Source: an uncultured Bacteroidota bacterium (lineage in GTDB: Bacteria; Bacteroidota; Bacteroidia; UKL13-3). Taken from it: a stretch of DNA of 64,000 nt. Position numbers and translations under genes: made by a program. This document shows, piece after piece, positions 34,148-42,568 of this stretch (the stretch's first letter is position 1; every line of letters begins with the position of its first letter). Where the stretch lies: the NCBI GenBank assembly GCA_903850915.1, contig CAINMV010000009.1, forward strand, positions 128,599-192,598. Reading direction: 5' to 3'. A model generated the notes under the pieces. It was given only the letters and a program-made list of their open reading frames with translations. It did no database searches and was not told where the DNA came from.

Positions 34148-35899
34148 GTGAAATCATTATTAGCAACAAATAAATATTTCTGGAAATACAAATGGCTTGT
34201 ATTCGGAGGTGGTTTATTTATCTTTTTTTCAAATTACTTTTCTGTTTATCCTGCGCAGTCGTTGCGCGATGCCATTGACGCTGTCGTTGAATATGTTAGC
34301 AATGAACAAACAGACAATTTAATTTATATTAAGTTATTGTGGTTTACTGGAATGATAATTGGCTTCTCATTATTGCGAGGCATCTTTATGTTTCTCATGC
34401 GCCAAACATTGATTGTAATGTCCAGGCGAATAGAAAATGACATGAAGAATGAAATTTTCCATCACTATCAAAGGCTCTCGGCTTCCTTCTATAAAAAAAA
34501 CAACACCGGCGATTTAATGAATCGTATTAGCGAAGATGTTAGTCGCGTGCGCATGTATACAGGGCCAGCACTTATGTATGCGTTAAATACATTGTTTACG
34601 TTTATTCTTATTATCGGCGCCATGTTTAAAGTGAATGCCACGCTCACATGGTATGTGATAATTCCGTTGCCTCTCTTGTCCGTTCTTATGTATTTTGTTA
34701 ATGATATCATTAATAGAAAAAGCGAAGCCATTCAAGAGCAACTTTCAAATCTCACCTCATTTGTTCAAGAAAGTATTTCGGGAATTCGACTTGTTAAATC
34801 GTTTGCTCGCGAACCAGCGATGCGCTCAAAAATGGAGGATCAGATTATGGATTATCGTAAAAAGCAACTTTCGTTGGCGAAAACGGATGCGCTCTATTTC
34901 CCAGTTAATTTGTTTTTAATTGGTATGAGTACATTAATCACAATATACATCGGAGGTGTTCAATATATTAGTGGCAAAGGATCTCTAGGTAATATTGCGG
35001 AGTTCGTATTTTATGTTAATATGCTAACATGGCCTGTAAGTTCTTTGGGGTGGGTAACCGCAATTATTCAAAGGGCTTCTGCTTCTCAAAAAAGAATTAA
35101 TGAATTCTTAGATACTTCATCCGAAATTGAATACAAACCCGGAAATGACTTTATATTTAAAAAAGAAATTCTGCTTGAAGACGTTTCATTTATATACCCT
35201 GATAGTGGAATTATTGCATTGAAAAATATTAATTTGAAGTTGCAAAAGGGGAAAGTTATCGGAGTTACAGGAGCTACTGGTAGTGGTAAAACAAGTTTAG
35301 CGCAGTTGCTTTTACGTATTTACAACACTACTTCAGGAAGTATTATGGCTGATGGTGTAGGAATAGAAAAATATAACCTTCAACAATACCGAAGGCAATT
35401 TGGTTATGTGTCTCAAGATGTTTTTCTTTTTAGTGAACAGATAAAAAACAATATTGCTTTTGCTGATGAGGCGCATATTGGTATCGAAAGAATTGAAGAG
35501 AGCGCAAAGAAGGCTGCGGTTTATGAAAATATAATGGAGTTTGAAGAGCAATTTGAAACCATGATTGGAGAACGTGGTATTACCTTATCAGGGGGGCAAA
35601 AACAACGTATTAGTATTGCTAGGGCTTTGGCAAAAGACCCATCCATACTAGTCTTTGACGACTGCCTTAGTGCCGTCGATGCCATTACGGAAAAGGAAAT
35701 ATTAGGCGAATTAAAAAAGGTAATTCACGATAAAACAGCATTAATAATTAGCCATCGTGTTTCTTCGGTGCAGTTGGCCGATGAGATTATTGTTTTACAT
35801 CATGGCGAAATTGTAGAACGCGGAACTCACGAAGAGCTTCTGAACAATGGAGGCTATTATGCCGATATAAGCCAGCGGCAACAGCAGGAAGATTTTTAG
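34148..35899 (+). CDS. ABC exporter, fused permease and ATPase (MsbA/MdlB type)
   Basis: With the GTG at 34148 the protein has 583 residues; the track TTG at 34136 falls inside the -7 promoter. It has six membrane helices (residues about 15-320) with a coupling segment RRIENDMKNEIFHHYQRLSA. The ATPase domain has Walker A GATGSGKTS, the Q-loop FGYVSQDVFLF, signature LSGGQKQR and the H-loop ISHRVSS. The Walker B reads ILVFDDCLSAVD, so the usual catalytic Glu is Asp505, as in the degenerate site of heterodimeric exporters. The substrate could be lipid or drug. No second exporter half lies nearby. Confidence 0.9.
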   Translation: MKSLLATNKYFWKYKWLVFGGGLFIFFSNYFSVYPAQSLRDAIDAVVEYVSNEQTDNLIYIKLLWFTGMIIGFSLLRGIFMFLMRQTLIVMSRRIENDMKNEIFHHYQRLSASFYKKNNTGDLMNRISEDVSRVRMYTGPALMYALNTLFTFILIIGAMFKVNATLTWYVIIPLPLLSVLMYFVNDIINRKSEAIQEQLSNLTSFVQESISGIRLVKSFAREPAMRSKMEDQIMDYRKKQLSLAKTDALYFPVNLFLIGMSTLITIYIGGVQYISGKGSLGNIAEFVFYVNMLTWPVSSLGWVTAIIQRASASQKRINEFLDTSSEIEYKPGNDFIFKKEILLEDVSFIYPDSGIIALKNINLKLQKGKVIGVTGATGSGKTSLAQLLLRIYNTTSGSIMADGVGIEKYNLQQYRRQFGYVSQDVFLFSEQIKNNIAFADEAHIGIERIEESAKKAAVYENIMEFEEQFETMIGERGITLSGGQKQRISIARALAKDPSILVFDDCLSAVDAITEKEILGELKKVIHDKTALIISHRVSSVQLADEIIVLHHGEIVERGTHEELLNNGGYYADISQRQQQEDF

Positions 35900-36099
35900 G
35901 TTTTTTTAATGTTTTTTGGCATTAACAGAGACAAACTAAATCTAGCTTTCTGCTAAACAATAGCTAAATTGTTGTCTAATTTGGAGATTATCTCACATTA
36001 TCGTAGGTTTTCTAAATGATTACTTTTTTACAAAAAATTTGGTAATCTGAATTTCATTCCGTTATATTAGCAACTTAATTAACTACCTAATTACCCGGA

Positions 36100-36468
36100 A
36101 TGGAAAACGACTACAACAAACAAGACAGAGAAGCTGTGTTCTCTAAACGCGTCAGAGCAGGAAAACGTACCTATTTCTTTGATGTGAGAACAACAAGAGC
36201 AAACGACTTTTACCTTACAATTACAGAAAGCACCAAACGACCGGGCGAGGAGCGATTTGTAAAACACAAAATCTTTTTATACAAAGAAGATTTCAAAAAG
36301 TTCATGGACGGACTTAACGATTCTACCTCTTACATTAAGGAGCAATTGCCGGATTACGATTTTGATAATCCGCCACAACGCGAATATATTGATCATGGAG
36401 CCAACCAAGAAGGGCATGACGGTGCAGAGAACACCCAAACTGGAACCGATGATATCACTTTAGGGTAA
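36100..36468 (+). CDS. PUR-alpha-like DNA/RNA-binding protein (DUF3276)
   Basis: The 122-residue protein begins MENDYNKQDREAVFSKRVRA and contains a single PUR-type repeat (GKRTYFFDVRTTRANDFYLT, then KHKIFLYKEDFKKFMDGLND). This is the DUF3276 family, widespread in Bacteroidota and related to Borrelia BpuR, which binds single-stranded nucleic acid. The C-terminal 30 residues are acidic and low complexity (DHGANQEGHDGAENTQTGTD). It is likely a highly expressed nucleic-acid-binding protein of unknown specific target. It stands alone with a strong terminator. Confidence 0.88.
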   Translation: MENDYNKQDREAVFSKRVRAGKRTYFFDVRTTRANDFYLTITESTKRPGEERFVKHKIFLYKEDFKKFMDGLNDSTSYIKEQLPDYDFDNPPQREYIDHGANQEGHDGAENTQTGTDDITLG

Positions 36469-36483
36469 TCTAAAGCATAATTG

Positions 36484-36513
36484 AAAGCCTGCGATAATGC
36501 AGGCTTTTTTTTG
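36484..36513 (+). terminator. Terminator of the DUF3276 gene
   Basis: A 9-base stem AAAGCCTGC/GCAGGCTTT with a 6-base loop followed by a T run, just after the stop at 36468. Confidence 0.88.
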
Positions 36514-36552
36514 CGCTAAAATTGGGTTGTTACTTCTTGTGGAGTTTTGACA

Positions 36553-37293
36553 CTACAAAACTATTAGTATATATCTTAAGGTTATCGATATATCGTTTTT
36601 TGAATAATACTTGAAAATCAATGATTGACCGTTGTTCGATGCATATTTAACGATTGGATTCACGGTGAAAGTGAAATTCAAATTTAATTTTTTGGTGACT
36701 CCCAAGTCCAAGCTGCTAATAAAAGAGGTGTTCCAGCGCTTTGCCGTAACTTCAAAACTTGCAGGGTTGAAAATATTTAGCGACCCACTCTCACTGGTGA
36801 AGGCGGTTGCTCCGGCGATGGTGGTTTGCGTTTTCTCAGAATACCTCCCGATAAGAATATAACTTACATTGATTCCACCATTTACACTGAATTTTACTTT
36901 GCGTTTTAAAAGTTTATAGCCAATTGTCAATGGCAAAGATAATTTGTAAAAGTGTTGCGTTTCTTCTACGTCATCCGTAAATGCGAGATTGTTTTTTATG
37001 TTTACTCCTTCTTCATGAAAGTTAAATTTCACCCCTGATTTACTGTATTGTAATCCCGTATTGAGCGCGATTTTTTTTGCAAAGTCGCTTTGAAGTATAA
37101 CTCCTATTAATACCGCGTTATTGGGAACGCTTTTGCTCTTCATTTGGTAGCCTAGTGTTTCATAAGCGGTATAATGGATGTTGCCTGAACGGCTGAGGCC
37201 TATTTCTGGACTCAGGGTTAAAACATGATGAGAATAGAGAGATTGCAGTGTGCAAAAAGTAAAAATAATTGTAATAAAGAATTGTTTTTTCAT
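36553..37293 (-). CDS. Outer-membrane beta-barrel protein (PorT-like)
   Basis: The 246-residue protein has a signal peptide (MKKQFFITIIFTFCTLQSLYS). Alternating-hydrophobic beta strands typical of small Bacteroidota outer-membrane barrels follow (ALNTGLQYSKSGVKFNF, SLPLTIGYKLLKRKVKFSVNG, FISSLDLGVTKKLNLNFTFT). It matches the general PorT/outer membrane beta-barrel family rather than a specific function. It ends with a hydrophobic residue-rich C-terminal strand. It is alone on the minus strand. Confidence 0.75.
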   Translation of the reverse strand: MKKQFFITIIFTFCTLQSLYSHHVLTLSPEIGLSRSGNIHYTAYETLGYQMKSKSVPNNAVLIGVILQSDFAKKIALNTGLQYSKSGVKFNFHEEGVNIKNNLAFTDDVEETQHFYKLSLPLTIGYKLLKRKVKFSVNGGINVSYILIGRYSEKTQTTIAGATAFTSESGSLNIFNPASFEVTAKRWNTSFISSLDLGVTKKLNLNFTFTVNPIVKYASNNGQSLIFKYYSKNDISITLRYILIVL

Positions 37294-37322
37294 TAGTGTA
37301 TTCGAAATAAATTTTATTACAG

Positions 37323-37330
37323 CAAACGTA
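37323..37330 (-). promoter_or_regulatory. -7 element TACGTTTG (minus strand) of the PorT-like gene
   Basis: The reverse complement reads TACGTTTG, an exact TAnnTTTG match about 30 bases upstream of the ATG at 37293. The rest of the 265-base gap up to 37559 shows nothing else I can name. Confidence 0.45.
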
Positions 37331-37558
37331 ATTAAAAGATACTGATTTGCAAATAACTAAAGGTTGTGTTTTTCTTCTTGTTTTATATTCTTTTTTATTA
37401 AAGGGATATAGAGGATTTATGCTTGTTGGTTTTATTATCCTACAAAAGGGCATTTTATAGCCTTTCGTGTTTTACGATTAAGAGGTGTTACAGTCGGATT
37501 TACAATCAAGAAAAAACTTTATATTGCAACTTTAATTAGATTGGCTCGTCCTTATTGC

Positions 37559-39634
37559 ATGAAGAAACATTCCAAGTATTTTATTTTGTCACTACTGTTG
37601 ATTCTCGTGGCATGTAACAGGAAACAACTGTCAGGCTTTGAAACAGATGTTTTAGTGCCCTTGGCAAGTGCATCGATTGGCTTTGATAAACTTATCGCAG
37701 ATAGCACTGCCAAAGTAAACGCGGATAAAAGTATTGATATTGTTTACCGTTATCCTTTTTATGATTATGCAATAAAAGATATCTTATCCATTCCCGACAC
37801 CTCGGTAACGGTCTCCGCTAAATTAGGAACGGCGAACCTTTCAAATAATTTTTTAGAACAGAAAATTACTCTTGGACGAATAGCGCAGGGACTTGGAACT
37901 ACGGGTCAATTAATAACACTTCTTCACGGTCAAACTGCAGTAATACCTGCAATCCCAGCAAATACATCCAATCAGGTTACGGACATCGATGCGAATACTT
38001 TTTTTCAAGAAGCAGATTTGACCAATGGATTTCTAGATCTTTCTATTTATAACGACCTTCCAATTCCTGTATCAGATCTCGACTTTAATGTGAAAAATAA
38101 AATAGGCGGACAGCTCGTGTTTTCTGATACATTTTCTTTGATTCCTGCTGGAGCTACAGTAACGCGAACCTATAACTTAACAGGAAAGCATATCGAGGGT
38201 TTTATGGTCGGTAATATCGTAAAAATCGGATCTCCAGGCAGTTATGGATCGCCTGTTCTTATCGATACATCCAAAGCTATTATTATGCAACTCAAGGTTC
38301 GGAATTTGACGGCGAATCATGCCATCGCGCGCTTCCCCAAACAAGATTTAATTGTGGTGGACGACTCCGTGATTTATGAATTGGGTAAAGCCAAAATTCG
38401 GCGTATGCTCATTCGTAGTGGTAAGGTGCGTATGAATATGTATAGTACGTTGCAAGACACGTTGTATATAGATTATAAAATTCCAGGGACAACAAAAAAT
38501 AACGATACTGTGCACATGTTTTTAAAGGTTCCTCCGGCAAAAACAGGTGGTGTGCAAAATGTGTCGCAAGAAGTGGATCTGCAAGGGTTCACCATCGACT
38601 TACAAGGTAAAAGTGGAAAGGCGTATAATTCGTTTTGGAATATCTTTAGGGCTAGTATTGATAGCTCTGGAAGGCTAATCGCATTATCTACCTCCGATAG
38701 CGTTTGGATAAAATATGGGCTATATGATATTGTTCCTCAATTCGCCGAAGGTTACTTAGGTCAGGATATCATGGATATTGGTCCCACTAAAACAACGATT
38801 GAGGCATTTACTAAAATTATCGGTGGTACATTAGATCTTAAAGATATTAATGTTTCGGTGAATGTGGAAAATGGAATTGGCGCCGATGCTTCTCTCGATT
38901 TTGACTACCTAACCTCGAAGAATACCAAAAGTGGAACAACAATAGCATTAAATTCGCCGCTGATAAGCAGCCCATTTGTAATTTCTCGGGCAATTCGTTC
39001 TGGATTCACCTCCAAATCTGTGAATAGTGCGCTTAATTTTACTATAACCAATTCTAATATAAAAGCATTTGCAGAAAATCTTCCAGATGAAATGAATTAC
39101 AAATTTACGGCTAAATTAAACCCAAATGGTAATCAAGCATTTTCGGATTTTATAAATTATGATAGTAAATTGTCTGCAAGTCTTGATGTGAAAATGCCAT
39201 TAGCATTCAAAGCAAGTCAATTGATGCTATGCGACACCATTCCTTTCTCATTAGGAAATACGCAAAATGATAACACCATAGACAATGGTATATTGAATTT
39301 TATTTTCGAAAATAATTATCCTATCACGTTGCAAGTGAAACTATTTTTCCTTAATAGCCAAGGTCAGGTTGTTGATTCTGTTTTTGAAGGCAATGGCGCC
39401 ACCGTTATCGCTGGACCATTAGATCCGGTTACATTGCGCACCACCGGTGCAGGTAAGTCTATTTTAAAGGTGGCGATTGATGCAGCAAGATTCGACCGAT
39501 TAATACAAAGTTCAAAAATCGTATTAAAAGCAGTGATGAACACAAGCGGTAGCTCGCCTATAAAGCTTTATAGTGACTATAAATTAAATCTAAAACTAAC
39601 AGGAGAATTTAAGTATCATGCGGGCAAACGTTAA
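37559..39634 (+). CDS. Large lipoprotein of unknown function
   Basis: From the ATG at 37559 the product has 691 residues (the track TTG at 37541 adds MARPYC ahead of it). The N-terminus KHSKYFILSLLLILVACN is a lipoprotein signal with the lipidated Cys in LVAC. The rest is soluble, beta-rich and repetitive in character (for example SLIPAGATVTRTYNLTGKHI and TLQDTLYIDYKIPGTTKN), without any domain I recognise. Its last 17 bases overlap the start of the outer-membrane protein gene downstream, so the two are translationally coupled and probably work together at the cell surface. Confidence 0.8.
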   Translation: MKKHSKYFILSLLLILVACNRKQLSGFETDVLVPLASASIGFDKLIADSTAKVNADKSIDIVYRYPFYDYAIKDILSIPDTSVTVSAKLGTANLSNNFLEQKITLGRIAQGLGTTGQLITLLHGQTAVIPAIPANTSNQVTDIDANTFFQEADLTNGFLDLSIYNDLPIPVSDLDFNVKNKIGGQLVFSDTFSLIPAGATVTRTYNLTGKHIEGFMVGNIVKIGSPGSYGSPVLIDTSKAIIMQLKVRNLTANHAIARFPKQDLIVVDDSVIYELGKAKIRRMLIRSGKVRMNMYSTLQDTLYIDYKIPGTTKNNDTVHMFLKVPPAKTGGVQNVSQEVDLQGFTIDLQGKSGKAYNSFWNIFRASIDSSGRLIALSTSDSVWIKYGLYDIVPQFAEGYLGQDIMDIGPTKTTIEAFTKIIGGTLDLKDINVSVNVENGIGADASLDFDYLTSKNTKSGTTIALNSPLISSPFVISRAIRSGFTSKSVNSALNFTITNSNIKAFAENLPDEMNYKFTAKLNPNGNQAFSDFINYDSKLSASLDVKMPLAFKASQLMLCDTIPFSLGNTQNDNTIDNGILNFIFENNYPITLQVKLFFLNSQGQVVDSVFEGNGATVIAGPLDPVTLRTTGAGKSILKVAIDAARFDRLIQSSKIVLKAVMNTSGSSPIKLYSDYKLNLKLTGEFKYHAGKR

Positions 39635-40850
39635 ACCTATTTTCATTGCATTTTTTGTATTTTTATTTCGCATTTTTGCCATTGGAAATACGCTAGATTC
39701 AATTCCAAAGCAATTACATTTGCCTAATGTCGGGTTTGTTTTTAATTGGCAAACTAACGCTTCTGCATTCACCAATACTTTCATGCTTCAAGCAGTTCAA
39801 GGGGGAATTGATGTAAATTCAAAAGATAATACGTTGAAGAGACTTGGCAAGCATAATTTTTTTGTGAACCAGATTGAAGCAACAGCTTATGATGTAATTC
39901 CGTTGAAATCAAATTCTTCATCAGGTATAATCGTTGAGTTTGGTGCGGCCTCTTTTATGGATGCCGCTTACAGTAGCAGTTCATTAGAGTTAATAATGAA
40001 TGGCAACGCGCATTACAAAAACTCAAAAAAAGAGATAGGGACGTTGTCATATCGTAGTATTTCGTATCAAAAACTTGGTGTTGGACTTCGTAAATATTCC
40101 AAAAATAAGTCGCACTGTTTTAATGCAACTATTGATTTTATTTCCGGAAATCAGGCACGTGATCTCAACGTAAATCGAGGAAGTATTTTTACAGAAGAAA
40201 ATGGGGAGTTTGTCGATGTGGATCTTGCCTTTAATTATAAAGCATCACCAGAAGGCTCCAAATTAATAAGTCCTAAAGGTTTTGGCGCAGCGCTGAATTT
40301 AAATTGGATGACATTGTTTAATAAAAACAAAGGCACGTTAAGTATCTCTATTAGTAATATAGGCGTTGTAAATTATAAATATACCAACTCAATTCGTTTA
40401 GATACTTCCGTACATTTCACAGGTTTTAATTTGGGCACCTTGAATTCGCAATCAGTATTGCATGGTTTTAATTTACAGGACTCTATTTCTAAGAACTTCC
40501 ATTTAGATAGCTTTACTTCAGTATATAATTTTACATTGCCGACATTACTCGAGTTTAATTTTGAACGTGTCTTAAACACAAACGATATCATTCAATTGCA
40601 AGGTACAGCTTACCTTTACAACGCATTGCCAATGGCTAAATTCGCGTATCTGCATAAAATAAAAAAGCAATGGTATTTCGGTGCTGACACTAGAGTCGGT
40701 GGTTATGGCAAAGTTGACTTCGATATTCTTTCTCGATATAAATTCAAAAAGCTATTTATTGATGCTACACTAAGAAGTATAGAAGGAATAATACTGCCGC
40801 AACATTCTTCGGGCTTAGGCCTTTTATTTCATGTGGGTCTCTTTTTGTAA
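39618..40850 (+). CDS. Outer-membrane beta-barrel protein (DUF5723-like)
   Basis: The 410-residue protein has a signal peptide (VKPIFIAFFVFLFRIFAIG) and many amphipathic beta strands. The C-terminal region LPMAKFAYLHKIKKQWYFGA and LFIDATLRSIEGIILPQHSS resembles Bacteroidota DUF5723 proteins; this family call is tentative. It overlaps the upstream lipoprotein gene by 17 bases. A lipoprotein plus barrel pair suggests an outer-membrane complex of unknown function. It converges with the FadL-like gene 33 bases away. Confidence 0.7.
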   Translation: MRANVKPIFIAFFVFLFRIFAIGNTLDSIPKQLHLPNVGFVFNWQTNASAFTNTFMLQAVQGGIDVNSKDNTLKRLGKHNFFVNQIEATAYDVIPLKSNSSSGIIVEFGAASFMDAAYSSSSLELIMNGNAHYKNSKKEIGTLSYRSISYQKLGVGLRKYSKNKSHCFNATIDFISGNQARDLNVNRGSIFTEENGEFVDVDLAFNYKASPEGSKLISPKGFGAALNLNWMTLFNKNKGTLSISISNIGVVNYKYTNSIRLDTSVHFTGFNLGTLNSQSVLHGFNLQDSISKNFHLDSFTSVYNFTLPTLLEFNFERVLNTNDIIQLQGTAYLYNALPMAKFAYLHKIKKQWYFGADTRVGGYGKVDFDILSRYKFKKLFIDATLRSIEGIILPQHSSGLGLLFHVGLFL

Positions 40851-40883
40851 AGCATTTCTAATGTCACGTATTAACCACAATGG

Positions 40884-42386
40884 TTAGAATTTGAAACCTA
40901 GCGATACCGTGAAGTTGGTTGTTTTGTTTTGTGTTTCCGAGGTGTAGTATTTTGCTACCCCACCAGCGTTGAGAGAATACGGGGCGTAAAAGCTAGTCGC
41001 GTAATGTCTCGAAATAGCAACGTCAAAGAAGTAGTCCCCAGTGCGAATTCCGAAGCCACAAGAAAAGAAAGGTGTAGTTGTTTTAAAATTGTTCGGTGAA
41101 TTTGCCGTGCTCTTGTATGGTGATCCCATAAAGCCTGCTCCGGCTCTTATGCTGTAAACGTCTTCAATAATATATTCAGCACCAACACGTAAATTGTTTC
41201 CTGCTTGGTATTGTGTTTGAACGTTGTTGTTTACACCCAAGGTAAAGGTGTCTAAAGAGGTGGCGTTTTGGTTTCCAGTCATTAACTTACCATTTCGGTA
41301 GTCTATATGTTCAAAATCTACGCTAATAAAGCCTCTCTTATGATACATAAAAGCGCCACTAATAACTAACTTTCCTGGCGTGGTGATAGAATAATTGTAG
41401 GTGCCGTCAGGAGTTATTTTTTCACTCGCTTTTCCACCAAGGGTGCAGCCTAAGCTACTATTGTAGCTGTCTTCTAAATAAATTCGAGACGGGGTATGGT
41501 ATGCTATGCCAACACGGCTGGTTTTGGTTGGTAAAAATATTGCACCAAATTTAGCACCAACACCGGTACCCTTGGTTTTTATATTGTTGGTGTACGTTAA
41601 ACTTTGATAATAATCAACAGAATTGTTAAGTACATTTTCAAGGAAGATGTTTTGTTCCGAAAACTTTACTTTGTAAAAGTTAATAGAGCCACCAATATAT
41701 ACCTTGTCATCATAGTTGCCACTCATTGCAATGCAGATGTCGTTCATGCCACCACTTTGCTCAATGGAATTGCGTTGGCGCAAGCTGTAAGCACTATCGT
41801 AAGTAAAATCGCTAAAATATTGGCTTCCTGATGTCGATTTATTATCAATTAAGTATTGGCTCCAAGCTAATTTTGAGCCCGACATTGGGCTTAAATCAGA
41901 GGTGTCAGTCCCATTGGCACTTTGTTCAAAATGCTGTACAATACTACTTTTGTTATTTACACCTTCCATATAAATGGATCTGTTGAAATTTGCAATTCGG
42001 TTGACACCAAAACCAATGTTCACATAGCGCCATCCACTCGTATTTTCAGTAGGCAAAGCAACAGCTAGTCCTAGGTTGTTTATGTTTATATTAAATGAAT
42101 TGTCAGTACGTTTATTGTCGATATAAAAAGTATTCGCTTGGGTGTTGAAAAAGTTAGTTGTTATACCGAGTTCTGAATTACGATATCGTGCAAGTCCCGC
42201 TGGGTTGGAAACTAAACTGCTGTAGTCGGCACCTAGTGCACCAAAGGCATTTCCACATGCCATACTGCGTGCGCTTCCAACTACATTTGTGAAAGAATAT
42301 CGCAACACGTCTTGTTCGCTTTGTGCTTGGGCGCCCAAGGTGATTAGTATAATCGCAAAGATGGTAGTAACGCTTATTTTATTCAT
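40884..42386 (-). CDS. OmpP1/FadL-family outer-membrane transport protein
   Basis: The 500-residue protein starts with a signal peptide (ISVTTIFAIILITLGAQAQS). It shows the N-terminal family motif GSARSMACGNAFGALGADYSSLVSNPAGLARYRNSELG (quoted in part: SLVSNPAGLARYRNSELG), which corresponds to the hatch/plug start of FadL-type channels. Strands such as GVGAKFGAIFLPTKTSRVGI and NNLRVGAEYIIEDVYSIRAG follow. The family transports hydrophobic compounds; long-chain fatty acid transport is the model case, but this Bacteroidota branch is uncharacterised. No fad genes lie nearby. Confidence 0.85.
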   Translation of the reverse strand: MNKISVTTIFAIILITLGAQAQSEQDVLRYSFTNVVGSARSMACGNAFGALGADYSSLVSNPAGLARYRNSELGITTNFFNTQANTFYIDNKRTDNSFNININNLGLAVALPTENTSGWRYVNIGFGVNRIANFNRSIYMEGVNNKSSIVQHFEQSANGTDTSDLSPMSGSKLAWSQYLIDNKSTSGSQYFSDFTYDSAYSLRQRNSIEQSGGMNDICIAMSGNYDDKVYIGGSINFYKVKFSEQNIFLENVLNNSVDYYQSLTYTNNIKTKGTGVGAKFGAIFLPTKTSRVGIAYHTPSRIYLEDSYNSSLGCTLGGKASEKITPDGTYNYSITTPGKLVISGAFMYHKRGFISVDFEHIDYRNGKLMTGNQNATSLDTFTLGVNNNVQTQYQAGNNLRVGAEYIIEDVYSIRAGAGFMGSPYKSTANSPNNFKTTTPFFSCGFGIRTGDYFFDVAISRHYATSFYAPYSLNAGGVAKYYTSETQNKTTNFTVSLGFKF

Positions 42387-42568
42387 CGGTAGTCTTGTTG
42401 GTTTTTGTGTTGTGATATCTCCAACTAGGATATGTTTTTCTTGGAATTATTAATTGTCTTTTGTGTGTACTATTGTCAATTTTTTTTTGGGTTTTGCTGA
42501 AACTAGTCTAATGTCATGGACTAAAAACACGCTATAATCGCAATAATAAAGTGTCGGATTGCATTTGG

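Noticed and set aside
37294-37558. 265-base gap checked for a small gene or riboswitch
   Set aside because: No ORF with a convincing start and no conserved structure; only a minus-strand -7 element is supported.
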